A stretch of 64,000 nt of DNA, from contig JAJZQX010000001.1 in assembly GCA_021806645.1 (NCBI GenBank), positions 310,001 to 374,000 on the forward strand. The letters run 5' to 3'. Positions 28,241-38,477 of this stretch are shown here, in pieces. The notes under the pieces were generated by a model, which had not been told where the DNA came from, ran no database searches, and was given only the letters and a program-made list of their open reading frames with translations. A program made the translations under genes and the position numbers. Every line of letters starts with the position of its first letter. The first letter of the stretch is position 1. Source of the DNA: Myxococcales bacterium. GTDB taxonomy: Bacteria; Myxococcota; Myxococcia; Myxococcales; Anaeromyxobacteraceae.

Positions 28241-29098
28241 TTATCCACGCTCTTTCCCCAATGGCGTGGAGCCGAGCCCCGCGTGGGGTGGCCCGGACGA
28301 TTTCGCTTGATCCTCCAGCGATTTCGCTTCGTCCCAGATCCGGTCCATCTCGTGCAAGGTGGCGGTGCCATGGGCCACACCGCGTCGGGCCAGTTCCTGC
28401 TCCACATGCGTGAAACGGGAGATGAACCGGCCCACGGTGCCGCGCAGCGCCTCCTCGGGCGCCACGCCCAGCTTCCTGGCCAGGTTCGCCAGCGCGAAGA
28501 GCGTGTCTCCAAGCTCACGCTCGATCTCCGGGCGCCGGCCCGCGGCGATCGCCTCGTCCAGCTCACGCAGCTCCTCGGCCACCTTGGCCCGGGCCCCGGC
28601 GGCGTCGGGCCAGTCGAAGCCGACGCGGCTGGCCTTCTCGGTGAGCCGGTCGGCCCGCGCCAGCGCCGGCAGCTCGCGCGGCACCCCCTCGAGGGCGCTC
28701 AGGCCGCCCCCCCTCTTCCGCTTCTCCTCCCGCTTCAGCGCCGCCCATTGCTTCAGCACCGCCTCGGTGTCCTTGGCCTGCCCGTCGCCGAAGACGTGCG
28801 GATGGCGCGAGACCAGCTTGTCGGAGATGGCGTCCGCCACGTCGGCGAAGGCGAAGGTGCCGGCCTCCTCGCGCAGGCGGGCCTGGAAGACGATCTGCAG
28901 TAGCAGGTCGCCCAGCTCCTCGCGGTGGGCGGCGGCGTCGCCGGTGTCGATGGCCTCGAGCACCTCGTAGGTCTCCTCGAGGAGGTACGGGCGGAGGGTC
29001 TCGAGGGTCTGCTCCAGGTCCCACGGACAGCCGTCGGGGGCGCGGAGGCGGGACATGATGGCGAGCAGGCGTTCGACGGCCTTGGAGGCGGCTGACAT
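28241..29098 (-). CDS. mazG: Nucleoside triphosphate pyrophosphohydrolase MazG
   Basis: A 285-residue MazG that hydrolyses NTPs to NMPs and pyrophosphate. The first MazG domain has PDGCPWDLEQTLETLRPYL, the metal-binding EETYEVLEAI and EELGDLLLQIVF, and HPHVFGD. A second half with ELGDTLFALANLARKLG (about 205-225) makes it the two-domain type. The C-terminal tail after EAKSLEDQAK is short and unconserved. It is divergent from the membrane TPR gene with a 47-base gap. Confidence 0.94.
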   Translation of the reverse strand: MSAASKAVERLLAIMSRLRAPDGCPWDLEQTLETLRPYLLEETYEVLEAIDTGDAAAHREELGDLLLQIVFQARLREEAGTFAFADVADAISDKLVSRHPHVFGDGQAKDTEAVLKQWAALKREEKRKRGGGLSALEGVPRELPALARADRLTEKASRVGFDWPDAAGARAKVAEELRELDEAIAAGRRPEIERELGDTLFALANLARKLGVAPEEALRGTVGRFISRFTHVEQELARRGVAHGTATLHEMDRIWDEAKSLEDQAKSSGPPHAGLGSTPLGKERG

Positions 29099-29128
29099 CG
29101 GACGTGTTTAGCCCAGCGGAGGGCGTGC

Positions 29129-29134
29129 TAGCAT
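29129..29134 (+). promoter_or_regulatory. -10-like element before the membrane TPR gene
   Basis: TAGCAT at 29129-29134 lies 11 bases before the GTG start at 29146, with a weak TTTAGC at 29107-29112 as -35 (16-base spacer). No Shine-Dalgarno sequence lies in between, consistent with a nearly leaderless message. Confidence 0.35.
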
Positions 29135-29145
29135 CCTTTCCTCGC

Positions 29146-31287
29146 GTGCCGACCCGGAAGACGCTCCTCGCCATCACCGTCCTCGCGCTCCTCCCGTGGG
29201 TCGCGACGGCGCAGGTCTCGACGCCCTCGCGCGTGGACGACGAGCGGGAGGCTCCGCTCCCCGACGAGCCGCCGGCGCCACGCCAGGCCAGGGAGGATCG
29301 GCGGGCCCGGGCCGTGGACCGCCCACGGGAGGAGGACCACCCATCGGGGCAGGCCGGACCGGCTTCCGATCGGGCCGCGGAAGCGCCTCCTCCCGACCCG
29401 TCGGCGGCCAACGCCCCGGACAGCCTGCCGGCTCCCACGCCGCCCGAGCCTCCGGAACCCCCGCCCATGCCGGCGGCCCGGCCGATTCTCCCCGTCACCA
29501 CCTCCCTCGAGGGCCTCTTCCGGCATTGGGAGGACCGCCGGACCGCGCTCCGGGAGCAGGATCCGGTCAGGGCCGCCGCGGCCGCGACCGCGGTGCTCGA
29601 AGCGCGCCGGGAGCTGGCCATCGAGAACCTGGTCCCCTTCGCCTACAGCGAGGTCCGTGACGCCAACCGCGCGCTGGAGGCGGGCGTGGTGGCCGACGCG
29701 CTGGCCCACGCCGAGCTGGCGGTGCAGCTGGCACCGCAGCTGGCCGACGCCCACGCGGCGCTGGCGCGTGCCCGCTTCGCCAGCGCGCCCGGCGAGGTGG
29801 GCGCGGTTCTCTCGGCGCTGTGGGACGCGGCGGTCGCGGCGTTCGGTGAGCCGCACACGCGCCGGGCTTTCTTCGCGGACCTGTTCGTGGCCCTGTTCGC
29901 GGCGGTGCTGGCCGCGGGCGCGGTGGCGCTCGCCGTGCTGCTGCTCCGCTCGCTCCGCCTCTTCCTCCACGACTTCCATCACCTTCCGCTGCTGCGCGGT
30001 TCGGCCGGCATCCAGGCCGGGTTCCTCGGCCTGGTGCTGCTGGCGACGCCGCTGGCCTTCGGCCTGGGGCCGCTCACCGTCGTCGCGGTCGCGCTGGCCG
30101 CGGCATGGCTCTACCTCTCGACCGCCGAGAGGCTGGCCCTGACCGCGGTGCTGCTGGTGGCCGCCGCTTCGCCCTGGGCGGCCCAGGAGGCGGCCCGTTC
30201 CATCGCCTGGACCGGTACCCTGGCCGAAGCGGTCCATGAGCTCGAGCACGGGGCGCCCAGCGACGCCGAGGTGGCCGCGCTGGTCGCCCTGGCCTCGGAG
30301 GGGACGCCGCCGGCGGCGTTGACCGCCGCCCTGGGGCGCCACGCCAAGCGGCGGGGCGAACTGGCCGCCGCGGCCCGCTGGTACGCCGAGGCCCTCCGGG
30401 CCGACCCGCGCGCCGCCGAGGTCCAGGTGAACCTCGGCAACGTCCTCTTCCTGCAGGGTGACCTCGATGGGGCCAAGGCGGCCTACCTCGATGCGGTCGA
30501 GCGCGCTGCCGGCGACCGGACCGTCCAGGCGGCGGCGCACTACGACCTCTCCAAGCTGTACCTGCGCTCCTCCGACATCGAGCGGTCGAGCGCGGCTCGC
30601 GATCGGGCCGAGCAGGAGGACGGCCCGTTCCTTCGCCGCTTCGGCGCCGACGACGACTTCTCCGCCAACCGGTACCTGGTCGACGTGCCGGTGCCGGACG
30701 CCAAGGTGCTCGCCCTGTCGGGCGGCGACCGCCAGCCCGAGGCGATCCGGGAGGCGATCCGGTCCCGCCTGGCTGGGGCGCTGCCGCCCTGGACGTGGCC
30801 CTGGGTGCCGTTGGCGCTGGCGGTGCTGCTCTGGGGGCTCGCGTTCCTCCAGGGGCGCGTCGCTCCGTCCCGCGCCTGCGAGAGGTGCGGTCGCCCCGTC
30901 TGCCGCCGCTGCGACGGAGGGGGCGGGCCGCTCTGCGGCCAGTGCGTCAACGTCTACGTGAAGAAGGGGCTGGTGGAGGCCCGGGATCGGCTGCTCAAGG
31001 ACGCGGCGGTGAAGCGCCACGAGCAGGTGCAGCACGTGCTCACCCGGGTGCTGGCGGTCGCGAGCGGAGGAGGCGGCCACCTGTATGGCGGCTACCCGTG
31101 GCGAGGGCTGGCGGTCCTGACCTCGCTCCTCTTCCTCGGCTTCCTGATCTGGTTCTGGAGAGGCATGATGCCCCCGCCGCTGCCCACGCCCTACCTGCTG
31201 GTGGGCAAGCTGGCGATCGCGATCCCCAGCGCGCTCCTCGTCTACGTGGTCGCCGTGCGCGACCTCTTTCGCCGGACCGGGACGTAG
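29146..31287 (+). CDS. Membrane protein with TPR repeats and C-terminal zinc ribbon
   Basis: A 713-residue protein. GTG at 29146 gives a clear signal peptide (MPTRKTLLAITVLALLPWVATAQ). A proline-rich charged stretch (about 30-125) and a helical region follow, then two hydrophobic clusters around residues 250-350. TPR-like repeats occupy about 395-490 (GELAAAARWYAEALRADPRAAEVQVNLGN). A further membrane segment near 545-565 precedes a six-cysteine zinc ribbon at C578, C581, C586, C589, C597 and C600. Two more membrane segments end the protein. I do not recognise a characterised homologue; myxobacteria have many such TPR membrane proteins. The DUF4388 gene follows by 9 bases. Confidence 0.8.
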   Translation: MPTRKTLLAITVLALLPWVATAQVSTPSRVDDEREAPLPDEPPAPRQAREDRRARAVDRPREEDHPSGQAGPASDRAAEAPPPDPSAANAPDSLPAPTPPEPPEPPPMPAARPILPVTTSLEGLFRHWEDRRTALREQDPVRAAAAATAVLEARRELAIENLVPFAYSEVRDANRALEAGVVADALAHAELAVQLAPQLADAHAALARARFASAPGEVGAVLSALWDAAVAAFGEPHTRRAFFADLFVALFAAVLAAGAVALAVLLLRSLRLFLHDFHHLPLLRGSAGIQAGFLGLVLLATPLAFGLGPLTVVAVALAAAWLYLSTAERLALTAVLLVAAASPWAAQEAARSIAWTGTLAEAVHELEHGAPSDAEVAALVALASEGTPPAALTAALGRHAKRRGELAAAARWYAEALRADPRAAEVQVNLGNVLFLQGDLDGAKAAYLDAVERAAGDRTVQAAAHYDLSKLYLRSSDIERSSAARDRAEQEDGPFLRRFGADDDFSANRYLVDVPVPDAKVLALSGGDRQPEAIREAIRSRLAGALPPWTWPWVPLALAVLLWGLAFLQGRVAPSRACERCGRPVCRRCDGGGGPLCGQCVNVYVKKGLVEARDRLLKDAAVKRHEQVQHVLTRVLAVASGGGGHLYGGYPWRGLAVLTSLLFLGFLIWFWRGMMPPPLPTPYLLVGKLAIAIPSALLVYVVAVRDLFRRTGT

Positions 31288-31296
31288 GAGAGAAGC

Positions 31297-32505
31297 GTGG
31301 CGCTGAAGGGGACACTCAAGGACTTCGGGATCGCCGAGATCCTCCAGCTCATCGGCCAGCAGGCCAAGAGCGGCGTGCTGCACCTGGAGTCCCGCGACGA
31401 CGTCATCCACATCGCCATGGCCGACGGGAGCGTGGTCCGCGCCGAATCGGCGGGCCGCAAGGCGCGGGAGAAGCTGGGGATGCTGCTGGTCCGCGCCGAC
31501 CTGATCGACCGGGCACAGCTCGATCACGCGCTCGATCTCCAGAAGCGGACCTTGCGGCGGCTCGGCGACATCCTCGTCGAGCTGGGCCACGTGACCGTCG
31601 CCCAGCTGCGCGAGATGACGGCGCTGCAGACCACCGAGACGGTCTACAAGCTCTTCCAGTGGAAGAGCGGGACCTACGCCTTCGAGCCGGGCGACGTGGA
31701 GTGGGATCCGGAGACGGTCACCCCGGTCCGCGCCGAGTCGGTGCTCATGGAGGGGTTCCGGCAGGTGGACGAGTGGCCGCTGGTCCGCAAGCGGATCAGC
31801 TCGCCCGAGATGACCTTCGAGCGGCTTCGCGTGCCCGAGCCGGAGCGGGCACGGACCGGGTCGTTCGACCGGGACGTCGACGCGGCCTTCGACGCGCTCG
31901 GGGAGGGGCCGGGGCGCGGCGACGCCGTGGAGAGCGGCCAGGCCGACCTGGCGCTGGGGCGGGGCGAGCGCCGGGCCTTCGAGCTGGCCGTGCCCGGGCG
32001 CACCGTCGAGCGGATCGTCGACCTCTCGCGCCTCGGTGAGTTCGAGACCAGCAAGGCGCTGCAGAACCTCGTCAACCTCGGCTACCTGCGCGTGGTGCCG
32101 CCGGCGCGTTCGCGGGGCGGCGCCGTCGGGGCCTACGCGCGCGACCTGCGGCACCGCACCCGGACCTGGCTGGTGCGCGGAGCGACGACCGGCGCCATCG
32201 CGGTCGCGCTCGCGGGGTTGGCATTGTGGGTGGACCAGCGCGGCGTCGCCGCCGGGGACGGCGGGGGCGTCATCGCGTTGCGCGACAACGTGGCGCCACG
32301 CTACCTGGCCCGCTACCAGCTGGCGAGGCTGCGCGGGGCGCTGGAGGTCTTCCGGGTGGAGAAGGGGCGGTATCCGGAGCGGCTCGGGGAACTGGTCGAG
32401 GCCGGGCTGGTCAGCCCGCGTGACCTGCGCCGCCCGTGGAGCCAGCCGTACCACTACAGGCGCCGGACCGGTGGCGGCTTCGTCCTGCTACCGCCGGTGG
32501 AGTGA
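31297..32505 (+). CDS. DUF4388 protein with winged-helix-like middle, TM segment and pseudopilin-like C-terminus
   Basis: A 402-residue protein starting with GTG behind AGGAGAG. The N-terminus MALKGTLKDFGIAEILQLIGQQAKSG is diagnostic of DUF4388 (PATAN), a domain found in many myxobacterial signalling proteins. A helical region (about 60-200) leads to a short winged-helix-like segment, TVERIVDLSRLGEFETSKAL and LVNLGYLRVV (about 233-268). One membrane helix (about 296-314) follows. The last 70 residues (LARLRGALEVFRVEKGRYPERLGELVEAGLV.. WSQPYHYRR) resemble the globular part of type II secretion pseudopilins of the GspG type. The combination is unusual; function unknown. Confidence 0.75.
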   Translation: MALKGTLKDFGIAEILQLIGQQAKSGVLHLESRDDVIHIAMADGSVVRAESAGRKAREKLGMLLVRADLIDRAQLDHALDLQKRTLRRLGDILVELGHVTVAQLREMTALQTTETVYKLFQWKSGTYAFEPGDVEWDPETVTPVRAESVLMEGFRQVDEWPLVRKRISSPEMTFERLRVPEPERARTGSFDRDVDAAFDALGEGPGRGDAVESGQADLALGRGERRAFELAVPGRTVERIVDLSRLGEFETSKALQNLVNLGYLRVVPPARSRGGAVGAYARDLRHRTRTWLVRGATTGAIAVALAGLALWVDQRGVAAGDGGGVIALRDNVAPRYLARYQLARLRGALEVFRVEKGRYPERLGELVEAGLVSPRDLRRPWSQPYHYRRRTGGGFVLLPPVE

Positions 32506-32510
32506 GAACC

Positions 32511-33527
32511 GTGTCGGGACCGACCCGCTCCCTGCGCATCGAGCTGCCCGACAACGACCGGGTGCGCGCCCTCTGCGGCGCCCACAACGAGCACCTCAAG
32601 CTGATCGAGCGCCGGCTGGGAGTCCAGCTCGGGCTTCGCGGCGGGCAGCTGATGGTCGGGGGCGACGACCCGGGCCGGCTGGCGCTGGCCGAGCGGCTGC
32701 TGCGCGAGCTCTACGGCCTGCTCGAGGCGGGGTTTCCCCTCCACATGGAGGACGTGGACCAGGCGATCAAGCTGGTGGGGCAAGGCGTGGCGCTGCGCGA
32801 GGTCTTCGGCCACACCGTCTTCGTGTCGGCGCGCCACCGGGTCATCACGCCCAAGGGGCTGGCGCAGAAGCGCTACGTGCAAGCCATCGGCGACCAGGAC
32901 ATCGTCTTCGGCGTCGGCCCGGCCGGGACCGGCAAGACCTACCTGGCCATGGCGATGGCGGTCTCGTCCCTCGTTGAACGGAAGGTGAAGCGGATCGTGC
33001 TGACCCGGCCCGCCGTGGAAGCCGGGGAGCGACTCGGGTTCCTGCCGGGCGACATCGCGGAGAAGGTGAACCCGTACCTGCGGCCGCTCCATGACGCGCT
33101 CTTCGACATGGTGGACGACGAGAAGGCCAACGCCTTCATCGAGCGCGGCACCGTGGAGGTGGCGCCGCTGGCCTTCATGCGAGGGCGGACGCTCAACGAC
33201 GCCTTCATCATCCTCGACGAGGCGCAGAACACCACGGCGGAGCAGATGAAGATGTTCCTCACGCGGCTCGGCTACGGGTCCAAGGCGGTGGTCACCGGCG
33301 ACGTGACGCAGGTGGACCTGCCGAGCGGTCGGCCTTCCGGGCTGCTGGAGGCCCAGAAGGTGCTCAGGGGCGTCGAGGGGATCGAGTTCTGCATGTTCTC
33401 GGAGGTGGACGTGGTCCGACATCCGCTGGTGCAGGAGGTCGTGCGCGCCTACGAGACCTACGAGGCGGCCCGGCGAGCGCCTGCGGTGGCGGCGCTGGAG
33501 CCGGCGCCAGGGGAGTCGAGCACCTAG
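32511..33527 (+). CDS. phoH: PhoH-family ATPase
   Basis: A 338-residue PhoH-like protein (PhoL branch), an ATPase linked to RNA metabolism and often encoded with ybeY. An N-terminal KH-like region (about 1-90) precedes the ATPase, with Walker A GPAGTGKTYLAM (about 140-151) and Walker B FIILDEAQNTT. GTG at 32511 follows the DUF4388 stop by 5 bases. The order phoH, 7TM-HD gene, ybeY is widely conserved. Confidence 0.93.
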   Translation: MSGPTRSLRIELPDNDRVRALCGAHNEHLKLIERRLGVQLGLRGGQLMVGGDDPGRLALAERLLRELYGLLEAGFPLHMEDVDQAIKLVGQGVALREVFGHTVFVSARHRVITPKGLAQKRYVQAIGDQDIVFGVGPAGTGKTYLAMAMAVSSLVERKVKRIVLTRPAVEAGERLGFLPGDIAEKVNPYLRPLHDALFDMVDDEKANAFIERGTVEVAPLAFMRGRTLNDAFIILDEAQNTTAEQMKMFLTRLGYGSKAVVTGDVTQVDLPSGRPSGLLEAQKVLRGVEGIEFCMFSEVDVVRHPLVQEVVRAYETYEAARRAPAVAALEPAPGESST

Positions 33528-33557
33528 GGGGTGCCCCGCGGCTGGTCACCGGGCCCA

Positions 33558-33569
33558 ACCGGTACCGGT
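33558..33569. repeat. Perfect 12-bp palindrome in the phoH to 7TM-HD gap
   Basis: ACCGGTACCGGT, a perfect palindrome in the 100-base gap between phoH and the 7TM-HD gene, itself made of two ACCGGT units. It could be a regulator site. No clear promoter was found beside it, and such words arise easily in GC-rich DNA. Confidence 0.25.
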
Positions 33570-33627
33570 CGCGGAGCGGACCGCCAGGCCGTTTCGTGGG
33601 GGTCGAAGGCGTTGCCAAGGTTCGGCG

Positions 33628-35945
<2,318 letters not shown>

Positions 35946-35949
<4 letters not shown>

Positions 35950-36500
35950 TCGACAGCCGCAGCAGCCATCCACGTGGCGCGGCCCAGGCTCGCCGGCTCT
36001 CGGTGAAAGCCCGGCGATATCTCCGGGCCCTGGGCCGGGCCGGGGCGGGGCTCTCCATCCTGGTGGTCACCGACGGTGTCATTCGCGGCTTGAACCGGCG
36101 CTGGAGGGGCATGGACAGGGTCACCGACGTGCTCTCCTTTCCGTTCACCCATCCGCCGGGAAGTGGGCCGTACCTGGGTGACGTGGTATTGTCGCTCGAC
36201 ACGGCGAGCCGCCGGGCCAGCGCCGAGCGGCGGTCGCTGGCAGCGGAGCTGGATCGGTACCTCGCCCACGGCCTCCTCCACCTGCTCGGCTTCGATCACG
36301 AGCGGCCCGGGGAGGCGAGGCGGATGGCAGAGCAAGAGGCCGCCCTGATGGGGGCTGACGGGTTGGTGGGCGTCACGCTGCAGGAGCAGGGCAGGAGCGG
36401 ATGGATCCCTTCGCGGACATCGACCTCGACTCGGAGTCGGTCTGGCTCGACGGCACGTGGTACGCGCGCGAAGGCCTCGCGCAGCGCATCAAGGAGATGA
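35946..36500 (+). CDS. ybeY: Endoribonuclease YbeY, with unusual C-terminal tail
   Basis: A 184-residue YbeY, the zinc-dependent RNase of 16S rRNA maturation and ribosome quality control. The metal site HGLLHLLGFDH is intact, and TDVLSFPF is typical. GTG overlaps the stop of the HD gene. The protein should end soon after EQEAALMG (about residue 136). Instead about 48 low-complexity residues rich in Ser, Thr and Arg follow, and these overlap the next gene by 100 bases. One extra G in the GGGG run at 36351-36354 would place TGA directly after MGG, so a one-base loss (real or sequencing error) may have made the tail. Confidence 0.85.
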
Positions 36501-36808
36501 TCGAGGCGGGCGATTTCCGGGTGGCCCGCCCCTCCCAGGCGCTGGAGAGGTTGGAGGCGGCACTGGGCCAGGCGCAGGTGGTGAGCGTTCGCGTGCCGGC
36601 GGACCTGGCGGCGGCCGCCAACGCCACGGCGGCTCGACTTGGCCGGCCCGTGGGCCACCTCATCCGGGAGGCCATCGCTTACTACCTCGCCGCCGCGGCG
36701 GCCTATGGCGCGTCGCAGGGGCGGCCGGCCGGCGAGGCCGGCGAGCCGTCAAACCGATCCGGCGAGCCTCGCCCCGCCGAAGGCAGCTTCTTCAAGCGGA
36801 ATCCCTGA
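36401..36808 (+). CDS. Small ribbon-helix-helix protein
   Basis: A 135-residue protein. An acidic N-terminus (MDPFADIDLDSESVWLDGTWYAREGLAQRIKEMIEAGDF) precedes a segment that reads as a ribbon-helix-helix fold: strand VVSVRVPADL, then helices around ANATAARLGRPVGHLIREAIAYYLAA (about 60-95). The rest is disordered. It may be a small DNA-binding regulator; no toxin gene is beside it, so antitoxin status is unsupported. It overlaps the annotated end of ybeY by 100 bases and is followed by lnt after 2 bases. Confidence 0.75.
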   Translation: MDPFADIDLDSESVWLDGTWYAREGLAQRIKEMIEAGDFRVARPSQALERLEAALGQAQVVSVRVPADLAAAANATAARLGRPVGHLIREAIAYYLAAAAAYGASQGRPAGEAGEPSNRSGEPRPAEGSFFKRNP

Positions 36809-36810
36809 GC

Positions 36811-38466
36811 GTGCGCCGGTTCGCCCCGCTCCTAGCCGCCATCGGCTCGGGCGCCCTCATGGCGCTGTCGTTCCCCGTGGTCGTGCCCTGGATCTCGCTG
36901 CGCGAACTCGACCCGGCCGGCTGGGCCGGGCTGCTGGCGTGGGTGGCGCTGGTTCCGCTACTCTGGGCGGTCGAACGGGCCCGGTCGGTCCGCGCCGCGG
37001 CCGGGCTCGGCTTCGCAGCCGGGCTGGCCTGCTTCTACTCCGCCATCTACTGGGTGAGCCACGCCATGACCGCCTTCGGCGGCCTCCCGCAGTGGGTCGC
37101 CTTCATCGGCCTCTCGCTGCTGGTGGCGTTCATGGCGGGCCACTGGGCGCTGGCCACGGCCGCGGCCTTCGCGGTGCGGCGCGCGCTCGGCTGGCCGACC
37201 TGGGTCCATCTCCCGTTCCTCTGGACGGCGACCGAGCTGCTGCGCAACTACCTGATCACCGGCTTCCCGTGGGCCAACCTCGGCTACACGCAGGTCCGGA
37301 CGCTGCCGGTCGCGCAGCTGGCGGCGCTGGGCGGCGTCTACGCCATCGCCTGGCTGGTGGTGCTGGTCAACGCAGCGCTGGCGGAGGCCCTGGAGGCCCG
37401 GCTGGAGGGACGGCCGATCTCCGGGCGGCTGCTGGGCGGCGCGGGGAGCGTGCTCCTGCTGGTGGTGGCCGGCGGCGCCTGGCGGCTCGCGGCCCTCCGC
37501 GCCGAGCTGGCCGGGACGCCCACGATCGAGGTGGCGGTGGTGCAGGTCAACCTCGATCAGGGGGCCAAGAACCGGGCCCGCGATCACGTCGAGAGCGTGC
37601 TGCGGCGGCTCGTCCCGCCCACGCTGGAGGCCGACCGCGAGGGGGCCGAGCTGGTCGTCTGGCCGGAGGCGGCCTACCCAGGCTACGCGCGCCCCACCAC
37701 GCGAAGCTTCGCCTCGGGCCGCGCCCGGCTCCCGCCGCTCGCGCAGGCCCACCTGCTGCTCGGCGCCGCGACGCTGGAGGAGGTGCTGGGCCCGCGCGGC
37801 GAGCCGCTCCTGAAGGTGGAGAACAGCACCTTCCTCGTCGCCCCCGACCTCTCGGTGATGGGACGCTACGTGAAGCACCACCTCGTCCCCTTCGGCGAGT
37901 ACGTGCCGCTGGCCGAGTGGTTCCCGTTCCTGCGGCAGGTGGTGCCGGGCCTGGCGCCGGCCAGCGCGGGCGGGGCGCTCGACCTGCTCGAGTTCACGGG
38001 GCGGGACGGGTTGCCGGTGCGGGTCGGCTCGATGATCTGCTTCGACGCCATCTTCCCCGAGATCGGCGTGGCCCTGGCGCGCCAGGACCCCGACCTGCTG
38101 GTCAACCCCACCAACGACGCCTGGTATGGCTACTCGTCCGGTCCCTACCAGTTCCTCGACATCGTCCGCCTCCGGGCCATCGAGACCGGGCGCTCGATCG
38201 CCCGGCCGGCCTACTCCGGGGTGTCGGCGCTCATCCTACCCACCGGGGAGCTGCTGCCCGGGGCGCTGGATGTCGGGCCGGTCGATCCGGAGCTGGCTCC
38301 CGACCCCGAAGAGCCGGCCCGGATGCTGAGCGGGCGGCTGCCGCGGCGGCACGGCTTGACGCCGTATGCCCGTTTCGGCGATCTCTTCGCTGGCGCCTGC
38401 GCCGTCCTCTCGCTGGCGGCGCTGGCCGCCGCCTGGCGGGCCCGTCGCGCCGCCGCATCCCGTTAG
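36811..38466 (+). CDS. lnt: Apolipoprotein N-acyltransferase
   Basis: A 551-residue inner-membrane enzyme that adds the third acyl chain to lipoproteins. About six to seven membrane helices (1-210) precede a nitrilase-type domain with the catalytic set Glu in VWPEAAYPGY, Lys in VKHHLVPFGEYVP and Cys in GSMICFDAIFPE. A last membrane helix lies at about 530-548. GTG at 36811 follows the ribbon-helix-helix gene by 2 bases. Lnt after the ybeY region is a common order, usually with a corC gene, which is absent here. Confidence 0.94.
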   Translation: MRRFAPLLAAIGSGALMALSFPVVVPWISLRELDPAGWAGLLAWVALVPLLWAVERARSVRAAAGLGFAAGLACFYSAIYWVSHAMTAFGGLPQWVAFIGLSLLVAFMAGHWALATAAAFAVRRALGWPTWVHLPFLWTATELLRNYLITGFPWANLGYTQVRTLPVAQLAALGGVYAIAWLVVLVNAALAEALEARLEGRPISGRLLGGAGSVLLLVVAGGAWRLAALRAELAGTPTIEVAVVQVNLDQGAKNRARDHVESVLRRLVPPTLEADREGAELVVWPEAAYPGYARPTTRSFASGRARLPPLAQAHLLLGAATLEEVLGPRGEPLLKVENSTFLVAPDLSVMGRYVKHHLVPFGEYVPLAEWFPFLRQVVPGLAPASAGGALDLLEFTGRDGLPVRVGSMICFDAIFPEIGVALARQDPDLLVNPTNDAWYGYSSGPYQFLDIVRLRAIETGRSIARPAYSGVSALILPTGELLPGALDVGPVDPELAPDPEEPARMLSGRLPRRHGLTPYARFGDLFAGACAVLSLAALAAAWRARRAAASR

Positions 38467-38477
38467 GAGCCTCACCC

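Noticed and set aside
28126-28413. Short plus-strand frame with a CRIC motif that looks a little like the start of an HNH domain
   Set aside because: One CxxC pair in an arginine-rich context without the following histidines is not enough, and the frame runs antisense into mazG.
29128-32454. Open frame of more than 1100 codons on the minus strand opposite the TPR and DUF4388 genes
   Set aside because: It lacks any recognisable domain, has an odd His/Arg/Gly-rich composition and mirrors genes with clear domains on the plus strand. Long antisense frames are expected where third positions are almost all G or C.
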